Assembly: GCF_000377905.1 (NCBI RefSeq)
Contig: NZ_KB898871.1
Location: forward strand, 35,001 to 99,000
DNA: 64,000 bases
Direction: 5' to 3'
Source: Thioalkalivibrio sp. ALMg11
GTDB lineage: Bacteria > Pseudomonadota > Gammaproteobacteria > Ectothiorhodospirales > Ectothiorhodospiraceae
The first letter of the stretch is position 1; each line of letters begins with the position of its first letter. Positions 9,236 to 18,128 of this stretch are shown in pieces. The notes below the pieces were generated by a model. It ran no database searches. It was not told the origin of the DNA and saw only the letters and a list, made by a program, of their open reading frames with translations. A program made the position numbers and the translations under genes.

Positions 9236-9901
9236 ATGGCCCTGGCCCTGTTCGACCTCGACAACACCCTGCTCGCCGGCGACAGCGATCACGCCTGGAA
9301 CGAGTTCCTGGCAGAGGTGGGCGCCGTCCACCCGACCTGTCACGCCGAGACCAATGACCGCTTCTACCAGGAGTATGTGGCGGGCACCCTCGACATCCAC
9401 GAATTCTGCCGCTTCGCGTTCAGCCCGTTGGCCGAACACCCGCGCCCGCAACTGGAGGCCTGGCGGGAAGACTTCATCGACCGCCTGATCCGGCCAATGA
9501 TCGCCCCTGGCGCCCCGCGCCTGCTGGCCGAACACCGCGAGGCCGGTGACGAGCTGGTCATCATCACCGCAACCAACCAGTTCGTGACCCAGCCGATTGC
9601 CGGCCTGCTCGGCGTAGACCACCTGATCGCAACGCTGGCGGAAGAAGGGAAGGACGGGGAATTCACCGGCGAACTAACCGGCGTGCCCTGCTTCCAGGAA
9701 GGCAAGATCGAACGCCTGCGCCAGTACCTTGCGGATCATCCGGATCCCGAGGACAGCATCGCGCAGGCCAGTTTCTACAGCGACTCGCGCAACGACATCC
9801 CGCTACTGGAATGTGTGGGACGCCCCGTCGCAGTAGACCCGGACCCGACCCTCGCGGATCACGCCCGCAACCAGGGCTGGCCGGTCATCTCGTTGCGCTA
9901 G
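9236..9901 (+). CDS. HAD-IB family phosphatase (SerB-like)
   Basis: Cytoplasmic haloacid dehalogenase-superfamily phosphatase of the phosphoserine phosphatase-like subgroup. The 221 residues carry motif I LFDLDNTLL (nucleophile D7, acid D9), motif II VIITATN, a lysine in QEGKIERL for motif III, and motif IV YSDSRNDIPLL. A helical cap lies between motifs I and II. This set matches the HAD-IB proteins often annotated as SerB-like or CicA-like, but the natural substrate cannot be named. The ATG at 9236 puts motif I at the N-terminus as usual. The last base of its TAG stop (9901) is already part of the repeat element starting at 9900. It is divergent from rppH. Confidence 0.85.
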   Translation: MALALFDLDNTLLAGDSDHAWNEFLAEVGAVHPTCHAETNDRFYQEYVAGTLDIHEFCRFAFSPLAEHPRPQLEAWREDFIDRLIRPMIAPGAPRLLAEHREAGDELVIITATNQFVTQPIAGLLGVDHLIATLAEEGKDGEFTGELTGVPCFQEGKIERLRQYLADHPDPEDSIAQASFYSDSRNDIPLLECVGRPVAVDPDPTLADHARNQGWPVISLR

Positions 9902-10169
9902 GGAGACGCAGATCCATTCGCACGTCCGCGTTGACGCCCCATTTTTCCGAGACAAGGCGCGGTGCGCAGTGCCGTAGTCATTCTACGGTCAAGCGGCGCA
10001 ACGCAGGATCGGGGAAAATGGGGCGCCACCCCCGAAGGGGCTCGGCCGATTTTGTTCGCTGACTGCGTTGCGGCTCGCTTATGTAGCTCGGCTACACCTC
10101 GCTCACCGCGCCTTGCCAGCGAGCAAAATCGACTCGAGCGCGGGCGTGCGAATGGATCCGCGTCTCCCT
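9900..10169. repeat. Cloverleaf-like intergenic repeat with terminal inverted repeats, copy 1
   Basis: A 270-bp non-coding element filling the gap between two convergent genes. Its ends, 9900-9932 and 10137-10169, are 33-nt inverted repeats with three mismatches (left end AGGGAGACGCAGATCC...). Inside are three hairpin arms: 9935-9950 with 10009-10025; a small CCCC-GAA-GGGG hairpin near 10029-10040; and 10047-10061 with 10117-10131. Smaller hairpins CCGTAG/CTACGG and GTAGC/GCTAC cap the large arms. A homologous copy in the opposite orientation lies at 56676-56956, and single ends lie at 55102 and 56404. No ORF in it looks like a protein. It resembles a non-autonomous mobile element or a structured REP-type repeat. 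Confidence 0.8.
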
Positions 10170-10180
10170 GGGAGACGGCG

Positions 10181-10627
10181 TCAGCTGAAGACGCTGGCGA
10201 TCTGCGCGAGGCGCTGCCCGGCAGGGGTATCCGCCTTGCCGGCCGCCGCGACCGCATCGCGATAGCCAATAACCAATTCCGGCACCACGGCCACCACCTG
10301 CTTGCGACGCAGGCGCGCGGCACCGGTCACCGGCCAGGTCGCGCGGAAGTCGCAGTTGTCCAGCGCATCGCAAACCCACAGGCTCCACTCGTGGCGGGTC
10401 ACGTCAATCTCGTGCTGACGGATCACCAGCCGATAGACATGCTCGGCCTGCATGTCCGCCATGCCCACGGCGGGGCCCACGTGTTCCACCTGCAACTCGC
10501 CAGCGAGCCGGTTCAGCTCTTGCTCCAGCGCGGCCAGGGCCTGGTCGACCTCCGCGTTCAGCGTGCCACCTGCCTCGGCGGCGGCGACCAGGGGACGGAG
10601 GGACTCGACTTCGAACTCGCTGCTCAT
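10181..10627 (-). CDS. Hypothetical protein
   Basis: Not recognised. The 148-residue soluble protein has no signal peptide or membrane segment. The first half is mainly helical and acidic (MSSEFEVESLRPLVAAAEAG, then EVDQALAALEQELNRL) and could form a short coiled coil. The second half holds RHEWSLWVCDALDNCDF with two cysteines, and RRKQVVAVVPELVIGYRDAV. The ATG at 10627 has GGGAGTG upstream and fits better than an in-frame start 81 bases earlier. It lies between the repeat element on its 3' side and divergent thiD. Codon use looks like its neighbours, so it is probably a real lineage-specific gene. Confidence 0.65.
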   Translation of the reverse strand: MSSEFEVESLRPLVAAAEAGGTLNAEVDQALAALEQELNRLAGELQVEHVGPAVGMADMQAEHVYRLVIRQHEIDVTRHEWSLWVCDALDNCDFRATWPVTGAARLRRKQVVAVVPELVIGYRDAVAAAGKADTPAGQRLAQIASVFS

Positions 10628-10710
10628 GCTGCGTACACTCCCGGGATGCGGAACAAGAACGCCCCGGGGGTGCCGGGGCGCGCGCAACCTTAGCACGGGA
10701 GCCCCCACTC

Positions 10711-11499
10711 ATGAATCATCCCCCGATCGCGCTGACCATCGCCGGCTCAGACCCCGGCGGCGGCGCCGGCCTGCAGGCCGACCTGACCACCTTTACCCGC
10801 CTCGGCGTACACGGCGCCACGGCCGTGACCGCGATCACCGTGCAGGACACCCGCAACGTGGTGGACTTCAGCGTGCTACCCGCGGAACAGCTGCGCGCCC
10901 AGATCGAGGTCACCCTGGCCGATCTCGCCGTCGCCGCGATCAAGATCGGCATGCTGGGATCGGTCGACAACGTCACCTCGGTCGCCGCGCTGCTGGCCAC
11001 ACACCCGCATATCCCGGTCGTGCTGGACCCGGTGATGGTCGCCGGCGGTGGCGGCGCACTCGCCACGGCAGCGGTGGTCGACGCCACCCGCGAGGCCCTG
11101 CTGCCGCGCGCGACCCTGATCACCCCGAACGGGCCGGAGGCCGCCCGCCTGGCCCGCAGCGAGGACGCCGCACAATGGGGCCACCAGCTGCGCCAGCTGG
11201 GCGCGCGCAACGTCCTGATCACCGGCGGCCACGAGGGCGGCGCCCAGGACCCGATCATCAACCGCCTGTACCGCGAAGACGGGCACGTGCGCGCCTTCGA
11301 GCTGCCGCGCCAGCCAGCGGGCTACCACGGGTCCGGCTGCACCCTGGCGGCGGCAATCGCCGCCTTCCTGGCGCGCGGCCGCGACCTGGAGCCGGCGGTG
11401 ATCGAGGCGCAGGCCTTCATGAACGACGCCGTCGCCCGGGGTTACGCCCCCGGGCACGGCCAGCACGTCCCCAACCGGCTGTGTCCGCATGACGACTGA
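10711..11499 (+). CDS. thiD: Hydroxymethylpyrimidine/phosphomethylpyrimidine kinase
   Basis: Phosphorylates HMP and then HMP-phosphate to the pyrophosphate used for thiamine. It is a 262-residue ribokinase-fold enzyme. It starts PPIALTIAGSDPGGGAGLQAD with the substrate loop near residue 12. The anionic-hole and catalytic region is GYHGSGCTLAAAIAAFLARG near residue 205-225. It overlaps thiE by 11 bp, so the pair is translationally linked; together they supply HMP-PP and couple it to the thiazole moiety. The upstream gap holds a GC hairpin at 10660-10680 without a T run. I see no TPP riboswitch core. Confidence 0.94.
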   Translation: MNHPPIALTIAGSDPGGGAGLQADLTTFTRLGVHGATAVTAITVQDTRNVVDFSVLPAEQLRAQIEVTLADLAVAAIKIGMLGSVDNVTSVAALLATHPHIPVVLDPVMVAGGGGALATAAVVDATREALLPRATLITPNGPEAARLARSEDAAQWGHQLRQLGARNVLITGGHEGGAQDPIINRLYREDGHVRAFELPRQPAGYHGSGCTLAAAIAAFLARGRDLEPAVIEAQAFMNDAVARGYAPGHGQHVPNRLCPHDD

Positions 11500-12133
11500 A
11501 CACGCCCCCCGCCTGCGCGGGCTCTACTTCATCACCCCCGCGGTACCGGAGGGCGCGGACCCACGCGCCACCCACCTCGCCAATGCCGAGGCCGCGCTGC
11601 GCGGCGGTGCCCGCCTGGTCCAGTTCCGCGACAAGACCCTGGCGGGCGACGCACGCGAGGCGATCGCCCGCGAACTGGTCGCCCTTGCCCATGCGCACGC
11701 TGCACTGTGCATCATCAACGACGACACCGACCTGGCCGCGCGCGTCGATGCCGATGGCGTGCACCTGGGCCGCGACGATCCGGACCCGGCCGACGCGCGC
11801 CGCCGGCTCGGACCGCATGCGGTGATTGGCATCTCCTGCTACAACGAGCTAGATCAGGCACGCGCTGCCCAGACCGCCGGCGCCAGCTACGTGGCCTTCG
11901 GCTCCGTGTTCCCCTCCCCGACCAAGCCCGACGCGGCACGCGCGGATCTCGAGCTGCTACGCGAGGCACGCGCCACACTGGATCTGCCGATCTGTGCGAT
12001 CGGCGGGATTACGCCAGCGAACGCCCCCGAAGTCGTCGCGACCGGCGCGGACCTGCTCGCCGTAATCCAGGGCGTCAGCGCCGCGCCCGATCCCGAAGCC
12101 GCCGCGCGCCGTATAAGCGTACTGTTCGATTGA
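11489..12133 (+). CDS. thiE: Thiamine-phosphate synthase
   Basis: Joins HMP pyrophosphate and thiazole phosphate to thiamine phosphate. The 214-residue TIM-barrel protein has the expected motifs: [30 protein letters not shown] with the metal/pyrophosphate aspartates, [22 protein letters not shown], and AIGGITPAN near the C-terminus. The start lies inside the end of thiD. It is followed after 92 bp by hemL on the same strand. Confidence 0.94.
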   Translation: MTTEHAPRLRGLYFITPAVPEGADPRATHLANAEAALRGGARLVQFRDKTLAGDAREAIARELVALAHAHAALCIINDDTDLAARVDADGVHLGRDDPDPADARRRLGPHAVIGISCYNELDQARAAQTAGASYVAFGSVFPSPTKPDAARADLELLREARATLDLPICAIGGITPANAPEVVATGADLLAVIQGVSAAPDPEAAARRISVLFD

Positions 12134-12225
12134 CCGGGCGCCCTTTGCACCCGGCCACGGCCACGGCTATGGTTGCCAGGCTTCCGAATCAACGACCCGA
12201 ATCGAACCCAACACAGGACACCGTC

Positions 12226-13509
12226 ATGCAGGAAACCGAGCGTCTGTTCGAGGCCGCCAAGCAGCACATCCCCGGCGGCGTGAATTCCCCCGTGCGCGCC
12301 TTCAAGGGCGTCGGCGGGACCCCGATCTTCATGGACCGCGCCAACGGCGCCTACATGTGGGACGCCGACGGCCAGCGCTATATCGACTACATCGGTTCCT
12401 GGGGCCCGATGGTGGCCGGGCACGCCCACCCCGAGGTGATCGAGGCAGTGCGCGAGGCCTGCAACAACGGTCTGTCCTTCGGCTGCCCCACGCGGCTGGA
12501 AAATGACATGGCCGACAAGGTCTGCGAGCTGGTGCCCTCGATGGACATGGTGCGCATGACCAACTCGGGCTCCGAGGCGACCATGAGCGCGATCCGCCTG
12601 GCGCGCGGCTATACCGGACGCGACCGCATCGTGAAGTTCGAGGGCAACTACCACGGCCACGGTGACTCGCTACTGGTGAAGGCCGGCTCCGGCGCCCTGA
12701 CTCTCGGCCAGCCGAGCTCCCCGGGCGTGCCCAAGGAGCTGGCCGCGCTGACCAGCACCCTGACCTACAACGACCCGGACGGCGTACGCGCCTTCTTTGC
12801 CGAGAAGGGCGACGAGGTGGCCTGCATCATCGTCGAGCCGATCGCCGGCAACATGAACTGCATCCCGCCCGAGCCCGGGTTCCTGGAGACCCTGCGCGAG
12901 GTCTGCGATCAACACGGCGCGGTGCTGATCTTCGACGAGGTAATGACCGGCTTCCGCGTCTCCGCAAACTGCGCCCAGGGCTATCTGGGCGTGACGCCGG
13001 ACCTGACCACGCTGGGCAAGATCATCGGCGGCGGCATGCCGGTAGGGGCCTTCGGCGGCAGGCGCGCGATCATGGAACACCTCTCCCCGCTGGGCCCGGT
13101 CTACCAGGCCGGCACTCTGTCCGGAAACCCGATCGCGATGACCGCCGGACTGAAGACGCTGGAGATCCTCAGCCGCCCGGGTTTCCACGACGAGTTGGAG
13201 ACACGCACCAAGAAGGTCGTGGCGGGCTTCGAGGATGCCGCGCGCGAAGCCGGTGTGGCCGTGACCACCAACCAGGTGCCGGGCATGTTCGGCCTGTTCT
13301 TCAGTGATCAGAAGGTCACCGATTTCGCCGGCGCCACCGCCTGCGATACTGCCGCCTTCGGCCGCTTCTTCCACGCGATGCTGGACGAGGGCGTCTACCT
13401 GGCCCCCAGCGCATTCGAGGCCGGCTTCATGTCCAATGCCCATTCGGACGCCGACATCGACGCGACCATCGAGGCCGCCCGCAAGTCCTTCAAGGCTCTG
13501 GGCGCCTGA
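12226..13509 (+). CDS. hemL: Glutamate-1-semialdehyde 2,1-aminomutase
   Basis: PLP enzyme that converts glutamate-1-semialdehyde, the product of HemA, into 5-aminolevulinate, the first committed heme precursor. The 427-residue protein starts [21 protein letters not shown] and carries the PLP-binding lysine K265 in [17 protein letters not shown]. Other class III aminotransferase motifs include [10 protein letters not shown] and GTLSGNP. The ATG at 12226 gives the canonical start. The upstream gene thiE is on the same strand; the thiDE-hemL cluster is common in Gammaproteobacteria. Confidence 0.96.
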   Translation: MQETERLFEAAKQHIPGGVNSPVRAFKGVGGTPIFMDRANGAYMWDADGQRYIDYIGSWGPMVAGHAHPEVIEAVREACNNGLSFGCPTRLENDMADKVCELVPSMDMVRMTNSGSEATMSAIRLARGYTGRDRIVKFEGNYHGHGDSLLVKAGSGALTLGQPSSPGVPKELAALTSTLTYNDPDGVRAFFAEKGDEVACIIVEPIAGNMNCIPPEPGFLETLREVCDQHGAVLIFDEVMTGFRVSANCAQGYLGVTPDLTTLGKIIGGGMPVGAFGGRRAIMEHLSPLGPVYQAGTLSGNPIAMTAGLKTLEILSRPGFHDELETRTKKVVAGFEDAAREAGVAVTTNQVPGMFGLFFSDQKVTDFAGATACDTAAFGRFFHAMLDEGVYLAPSAFEAGFMSNAHSDADIDATIEAARKSFKALGA

Positions 13510-13550
13510 ATGCCCGGCCGTGACATCCGGCAACGGGTGCGGCCACAGGC

Positions 13551-14369
13551 ATGACCGAGACGCTAACCCAGTCGCCGCTGGCACTGGGTCTGCTCTTCGT
13601 CGCATTGGGCCTGGTGGCGGGCATCCCGGCCGGGATGTTCGGCATCGGCGGCGGTCTGATCCTGGTGCCGGTGTTCGTGGCCGTGTTCAGCCTGCTCGCC
13701 TTCGACTCGGCCAGCCTGGTGCAACTGGCGGTCGGCTCCTCGCTGGGCGCGATCATCCCCACCGCGATCCTGTCGGCGCGCGCCCACCACCACCGCGGCG
13801 GCGTGGACGGCACCGCGGTGCGCCGGCTGCTGCCGGGCATCATCGTCGGCGCACTGATCGGGGCCTGGCTGGCCACGCGTATCGACAGCGACCACCTGGG
13901 GCGCATCTTCGGCGCCTTCGAGGTCGCGATCGGCATCTGGATGCTGCTGAACATCCGGCCGCCGCAGGCACCCGTCCCCCGCCGCAGCGTGTGGCTGGGC
14001 GGCGGCGCACTGATCGGTGCGGTCTCCTCGCTGATCGGCATCGGCGGGGGCACGCTGACCACGCCGTTCCTGGTCAGCCAGGGGCTGGAGCTGCGTCGTG
14101 CGATCGGCTCGGCGGCCGCCCTCGGCGTGCCGATCTCCATCGGCGCCAGCCTGGTGTTCGCCCTGCCGCAATGGACCGACCCGGCTTATCAGGCACCGGA
14201 GTGGGCCGTCGGCTACCTCTACCTGCCCGCCATCCTTGGCGTCGTCATCGGCACATCCATGAGCGTACGCGGTGGCGTCTGGCTGGCCCATCACCTGCCG
14301 GTCGCCCTCCTCCGCCGCGCCTTCGCCGGCGTCCTCATCCTCGCCGGCATCCTCATGCTCATCCGCTAG
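13551..14369 (+). CDS. TauE/SafE family sulfite exporter-like permease
   Basis: Inner-membrane protein of 272 residues with about eight membrane helices in two homologous halves. Each half carries the glycine-rich family motif: GIPAGMFGIGGGLILVPVF in the first and AVSSLIGIGGGTLTTPFLV in the second. Members export organosulfur compounds or sulfite, or act as general anion permeases. The substrate here is not determinable, although sulfur compounds would suit a sulfur-oxidising host. It follows hemL by 41 bp on the same strand. Downstream begins a gene-free region of repeats. Confidence 0.85.
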   Translation: MTETLTQSPLALGLLFVALGLVAGIPAGMFGIGGGLILVPVFVAVFSLLAFDSASLVQLAVGSSLGAIIPTAILSARAHHHRGGVDGTAVRRLLPGIIVGALIGAWLATRIDSDHLGRIFGAFEVAIGIWMLLNIRPPQAPVPRRSVWLGGGALIGAVSSLIGIGGGTLTTPFLVSQGLELRRAIGSAAALGVPISIGASLVFALPQWTDPAYQAPEWAVGYLYLPAILGVVIGTSMSVRGGVWLAHHLPVALLRRAFAGVLILAGILMLIR

Positions 14370-14446
14370 CGCATTGCCAACGCCAGACGGATCCTCATTC
14401 GTCATCCGGTGTTTGCGGTGCCTTCGGCCGACCGCCTTCCAGGTTG

Positions 14447-14671
14447 GGCTGGCCCCGGTTCATCATCCGGTGTTTACGTGCCTTCGTCGGGCCGCCTGCC
14501 ACGCGCTCTCTCGCGAGCGCACCGCGAGGTACTTTCTTGCTTGCCCAAGAAAGTACCCAAAGAAGGGCACCCGGATTTCGCCCGGGAACCTCGCTCCGGA
14601 CGCGCTGGGCCGGCGGCGCTGAACTCGCTGCGGCTTCGCTCAGACATCCAGCGCCCCGCGTCTATTTTTGA
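14447..14671 (+). repeat. Inverted-pair repeat, copy A
   Basis: Copy A of a roughly 225-250 bp non-coding repeat; copy B lies inverted at 15001-15250. Both share the order: a GGCTGGYCCCGGTTC end, CATCCGGTGT, ACGTGCCTTCG, a central 12-bp hairpin, then CAGACATCCAGCGCCCCG. The hairpin here is 14528-14539 with 14546-14557, loop CTTGCC, and contains GGTACTTTCTTG. About 40-60 bp just before copy A (around 14400-14446) repeats its first part imperfectly (CATCCGGTGTTTGCGGTG). Short ORFs through the element are alike in both copies because the DNA is alike, and show no sign of being a protein family. Confidence 0.75.
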
Positions 14672-14738
14672 CTAGCCGGCCCATCACGCCCTCCGCGAGG
14701 GGCTCCATACGGGAGGGGAAGGTCAAAACAGACGGGAT

Positions 14739-14829
14739 CCCGTAGGGTGCGGTTGAGCATAGCGAAACGCACCATCCCCCACACCGCGCGAAACCCTGAT
14801 GCGATTCGCTTCGCTCATCACATCCTACG
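14739..14829. repeat. REP-like long imperfect hairpin
   Basis: An imperfect inverted repeat with arms of about 33 nt at roughly 14739-14774 and 14797-14829. One arm begins CGTAGGGTGCGGTTGAGC and the other ends CTCATCACATCCTACG. It is of the GTAGGGTGCG-type intergenic hairpin seen scattered in many proteobacterial genomes. It lies between the inverted repeat copies A and B. The remaining gene-free DNA at 14672-14738 and 14830-15000 shows nothing I recognise. Confidence 0.6.
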
Positions 14830-15000
14830 CCCCCCGGCGCCCGCTACGCGGGCGCGGCACGCCAGGGCCGAAGGCCGAGCGTGCCTGAGATGCCGGAAGA
14901 CCTAGCCTTCATCCATGAACAATATGGTCGGGACGGCCATTGTTTAGACCTTCTCCCGTTGTCGTCGCGCCGAGTGGAGAGGATTTTCGCGGGACGATTC

Positions 15001-15250
15001 TAAATGGACACGGGGCGCTGGATGTCTGAGCGGAGCCGCAGGCGCAACGAGTTCAGTGCCGCCCGCGAAAAGCCTCGGAGCGAGGGAAACCCCGGACCGC
15101 GCAGCGGGCCGGGGTCGTGGCAGTCGGGCGTGTTTCTTGGGTACTTCTTTGCACGAGCAAAGAAGTACCTCGCGGCGCGCTGGCGAGACAGCGCCTGGCA
15201 GGCAGCGGACCGAAGGCACGTATACACCGGATGTCGAACCGGGACCAGCC
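15001..15250 (-). repeat. Inverted-pair repeat, copy B
   Basis: Copy B of the element at 14447-14671, in the opposite orientation. Its hairpin is 15140-15151 with 15158-15169 and contains GGTACTTCTTTG. Compared with copy A, two adjacent stem positions differ, and both arms have changed so that all 12 pairs are kept. That is evidence that the paired structure, in DNA or RNA, is maintained. The 74 bp between this copy and the AEC permease stop show no further feature. Confidence 0.75.
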
Positions 15251-15324
15251 TAACCGGCATGAGCAACAAAACCGGCGCTCCATGCACCCGGCTTGCGAAA
15301 ACCAACGGCGCGAGGCCCCGAACG

Positions 15325-16266
15325 TCAGGCGATGAGTCGGGTGGCGAGTGCGAACCACAGCGGCAGGGTGATCAGCGACAGCGCCGTGGTCAGCGTGACC
15401 GCGGCCGCGTAGAGGCCGGTATCCAGGCGGAAGCGGTCGCAGAACACCAGCCCCAGAACCATCGCCGGCATGGCCGCCTCCAGCACCGACCCGACACCGG
15501 GCACACCTTCAAGGCCGGTCCACAGCACCAGCCCCAGCGCAAAGACCGGGGCCAGGATCAGCTGGACCACGGCCACTACTACCAGCGGCCGGGCATCGCG
15601 CCCGCGAAAGCGATTGAATACCAGCGCCAGGCCCAGCGAGAACAACATCAAGGGGGCCACGCTGTCCGCCAGAAAACCGAGAAAGACGTCCAGCCAGTCG
15701 ATCAGCGGGACCCCGGCGAGATTCAGGGCCACGCCAACCACCGCCGCCCAGATCGACGGCACCGCCGCCAGCCCGCGCAGGGGACTCCCGCCCCCGTAGA
15801 GACGTACCGCCTCGGGATCGCCGTAGCGCCGCGCCAGCAGCACACCGAGCGTCAGGACCAGCGGGAGGCAGGCAAACAGGTCGTACTGGATCGCCACCGC
15901 ACGGCCGGCTTCGCCGAACAGGCTGTCGAGCACCGGGAGGCCGAGGTAGGTGGCGTTGGGCCAGGCAGCCGCCAGCAACATCGCGCCGATCGCCGCACGC
16001 TCCGCCATGCAGACGCGACAGGCCAGCAACGTGACCCCGACCATCGCCAGAACCGTGAGACCCGCCACCAGGGCGATACGCAGGGAGTCGAGGCCCAGCG
16101 GGGCCACCCACAGCACCTGCAGGACCAGCGCCGGAAGCAACAGGTAGTAGACCAGGGTCGTAAGGACCCGGCGGGTGGTGTCCGCATCCAGGCCACCGGG
16201 CTGCAGGGCGCGCCAGACCACGCCCGCGACGATCAGCGCCCCCATCTGGGTCATCACGCTCAACAT
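15325..16266 (-). CDS. AEC family permease (auxin efflux carrier-like)
   Basis: Inner-membrane transporter of 313 residues with about ten membrane helices in the two-bundle AEC pattern. Typical segments are the polar start MLSVMTQMGALIVAGVVWR, the mid-protein AAWPNATYLGLPVL, and AAMPAMVLGLVF in the second half. Bacterial members move malate, malonate or other organic anions; the substrate here is unknown. It is a single leftward gene between the repeat region and the trxA terminator, with no partner gene. Confidence 0.85.
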   Translation of the reverse strand: MLSVMTQMGALIVAGVVWRALQPGGLDADTTRRVLTTLVYYLLLPALVLQVLWVAPLGLDSLRIALVAGLTVLAMVGVTLLACRVCMAERAAIGAMLLAAAWPNATYLGLPVLDSLFGEAGRAVAIQYDLFACLPLVLTLGVLLARRYGDPEAVRLYGGGSPLRGLAAVPSIWAAVVGVALNLAGVPLIDWLDVFLGFLADSVAPLMLFSLGLALVFNRFRGRDARPLVVVAVVQLILAPVFALGLVLWTGLEGVPGVGSVLEAAMPAMVLGLVFCDRFRLDTGLYAAAVTLTTALSLITLPLWFALATRLIA

Positions 16267-16369
16267 GGCCGGCGTGCGGCCTCGGGAAGCTGGGACATGG
16301 TGGCGGCATCCTTTCGCGTATGGCGCAGGGGTTTGCGGTCATTCTACGATCCTGGCACGCGCCCCACAC

Positions 16370-16405
16370 AAAAAAACCCGGCGGGGCAACGCGCCCGGCC
16401 GGGTT
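16370..16405 (-). terminator. Rho-independent terminator of trxA
   Basis: On the minus strand an AACCCGGC/GCCGGGTT stem (16398-16405 with 16375-16382) with further internal GC pairing is followed directly by seven T. It lies 45 bp after the stop of the thioredoxin gene. Confidence 0.85.
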
Positions 16406-16450
16406 GGATCTCGCGAGTTTGGCCCGCGGAAGGCAGTCGTCAGAGGCGGC

Positions 16451-16837
16451 TTACGCGCCCCCGGCCTGCTCCTGTTCCTGCTGCTGGCGCTCGACGTCGG
16501 CGCGCACCTGCTCCATGTCCAGCTCGCGCACCTTGCCCAGCACCTCGTCCAGCTGACCGGCGGACAGCACGCCCGGCTGGGAGAACACGATGATCTGCTC
16601 GCGGAAGATCATCAGGGTCGGGATGGAACGGATCTGGAAGGCGCCGGCGATGGCCTGCTCCTCGTCGGTATTCACCTTGGCGAAGACCACGTCGGGGTGC
16701 TTGCCGGAGGCCTCTTCGAAGGTCGGGGCAAACTGCTGGCACGGGCCGCACCAGGGGGCCCAGAAGTCCATGATGACGATGTCATTCCCGGTGATGGTGG
16801 ATTCGAAGGTGTCCTGCGTGAGTTCCTGAACGGCCAT
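16451..16837 (-). CDS. Thioredoxin family protein
   Basis: Cytoplasmic thiol-disulfide oxidoreductase. The 128-residue protein has the classical active site WAPWCGPC (C30, C33), buried D24, and the cis-proline in RSIPTLMIF. It has no signal peptide. The C-terminus is about 20 residues longer than classical thioredoxin and ends in a charged, glutamine-rich helix (DVERQQQEQEQAGGA), as in the thioredoxin variant common in Gammaproteobacteria. It is a single gene with its own terminator, downstream of the LON-domain gene with a gap of about 56 bp. Confidence 0.9.
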   Translation of the reverse strand: MAVQELTQDTFESTITGNDIVIMDFWAPWCGPCQQFAPTFEEASGKHPDVVFAKVNTDEEQAIAGAFQIRSIPTLMIFREQIIVFSQPGVLSAGQLDEVLGKVRELDMEQVRADVERQQQEQEQAGGA

Positions 16838-16893
16838 GATGGCGGGCTCCGGTTAAAAATGTACCGGAACCTTACCAGCCTCGGCGCCGGCTT

Positions 16894-17496
16894 TCAGGAT
16901 TTCGATGCTGCGAGCATGGCCGCTCGCAGGCGTTCCAGACGCTCGATCGGGTCGTCCGTCTCCAGCAGCTGCTGCTTGATTTCGAGGTCAATGGGCAGCA
17001 GTTCGGTCAGCCGCGCGGCAACCCAGGTCGAGTCGTCGAAGCGCCGTTCCAGGTGCGACCAGGGCGTACCCAGTTGGTCCAGCAAGCGCTCCAGCAGATC
17101 CGCCAGTGAGGCATAGTCGACCGGCAGGCTCACCTCCGGATACTCCGGCAGGGGCTCCACATCGCCCAGCCACAGGCCGTCATCGGCGCGCCGGGCATTG
17201 TAGATGACCCGCCGGCCCTCGCCCTTGACCAGGATCCCCAGCAGCCCGTCGGGGCGCTGGTCCCAGTCCACGATGACCGCCTCGGTGCCGACACTGCAGA
17301 AGCCCGCGGAGGGATCCGTCTCGGACGGGAGCTCCCCGGATTCGCGTTCCGGTTCGGTCGCAACGATGACAAAGCGACCATCACCGCGCAGGCAGCGCCG
17401 CACCATATCCAGATAACGGGTCTCGAAGATCCGCAGCGGCAGCAACCCCTCGGGGAACAGCACCGTATTCAGCGGAAACAGCGGCAGCGTGGTCAT
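16894..17496 (-). CDS. LON peptidase substrate-binding domain protein
   Basis: Stand-alone Lon N-terminal domain, 200 residues, without the ATPase and protease parts. The family start [22 protein letters not shown], then [10 protein letters not shown] and [10 protein letters not shown], fits. Such proteins are thought to bind proteins or peptides; the substrate is unknown. Its ATG overlaps the stop of ubiX as ATGA. It is the last gene of the overlap-linked run mlaA, membrane protein, mpl, ubiX, LON domain. Confidence 0.85.
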   Translation of the reverse strand: MTTLPLFPLNTVLFPEGLLPLRIFETRYLDMVRRCLRGDGRFVIVATEPERESGELPSETDPSAGFCSVGTEAVIVDWDQRPDGLLGILVKGEGRRVIYNARRADDGLWLGDVEPLPEYPEVSLPVDYASLADLLERLLDQLGTPWSHLERRFDDSTWVAARLTELLPIDLEIKQQLLETDDPIERLERLRAAMLAASKS

Positions 17497-18128
17497 GCAT
17501 CCTCTCCCAGCTCCGGGGCCGCGCCCCAGCGCGGCACCAGGGCATGCTCGACGTCGAGGTGATCCAGCACCCGCGCCACCATGAAGTCGATCAGGTCATC
17601 GATGGACTGCGGCCGGTGATAGAAGGCCGGATTGGCCGGCATCACCACCGCGCCCATGCGCGCCAGGCGCAGCATGTTCTCCAGATGAATCTCGGAAAAC
17701 GGCGTCTCGCGCACCACCAGCAGGAGCTTGCGCCGCTCCTTGAGTACCACGTCGGCGGCGCGCTCGATCAGCCCGCGCGAGGCACCGGTCGCGATCGCCG
17801 ACACGGTGGCGGTGGTGCAGGGGCAGACCACCATGGCCTCCGGCACGGCCGAGCCACTGGCCACCGGGGCCGTCCACTGCTCCGCCCCGTAACAATGGAT
17901 CTGATCGGGGGCCGCCCGATAGCGCTCGGTGAAGTAGCGCGCAATCTCCACCGGGCGGCTAGGCAAATTCAGGTCCGTCTCCAGCCCGAGGACGACCTGG
18001 GCCGGTTTCGACAGCATCAGGTGCACCTGTACCCCGGACTCGACCAGGCACTGCAACAGGCGCAGGCCATACGGGGCACCGGAGGCGCCGGTCAGGGCCA
18101 GGGAGATGCTGCGCGGGCGTTCGGTCAT
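17493..18128 (-). CDS. ubiX: UbiX flavin prenyltransferase
   Basis: Makes prenylated FMN, the cofactor of UbiD-type decarboxylases, from FMN and dimethylallyl phosphate, and so supports ubiquinone synthesis. The 211-residue flavoprotein has the family start [19 protein letters not shown], the segment [34 protein letters not shown], and [20 protein letters not shown]. The ATG at 18128 overlaps the mpl stop (ATGA), and the gene's own stop overlaps the LON-domain start. A longer open frame upstream is antisense or overlapping noise. Confidence 0.94.
   Translation of the reverse strand: MTERPRSISLALTGASGAPYGLRLLQCLVESGVQVHLMLSKPAQVVLGLETDLNLPSRPVEIARYFTERYRAAPDQIHCYGAEQWTAPVASGSAVPEAMVVCPCTTATVSAIATGASRGLIERAADVVLKERRKLLLVVRETPFSEIHLENMLRLARMGAVVMPANPAFYHRPQSIDDLIDFMVARVLDHLDVEHALVPRWGAAPELGEDA

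Noticed and set aside
14409-15358. Several short ORFs in the repeat region, some alike between the two copies
   Set aside because: The likeness follows from the DNA repeat. Compositions are low-complexity Arg/Ser/Pro and no start has a Shine-Dalgarno.
16325-16350. Short similarity (GTCATTCTACG) to the middle of the repeat at 9975-9990
   Set aside because: Only about ten bases with no surrounding similarity; likely chance.
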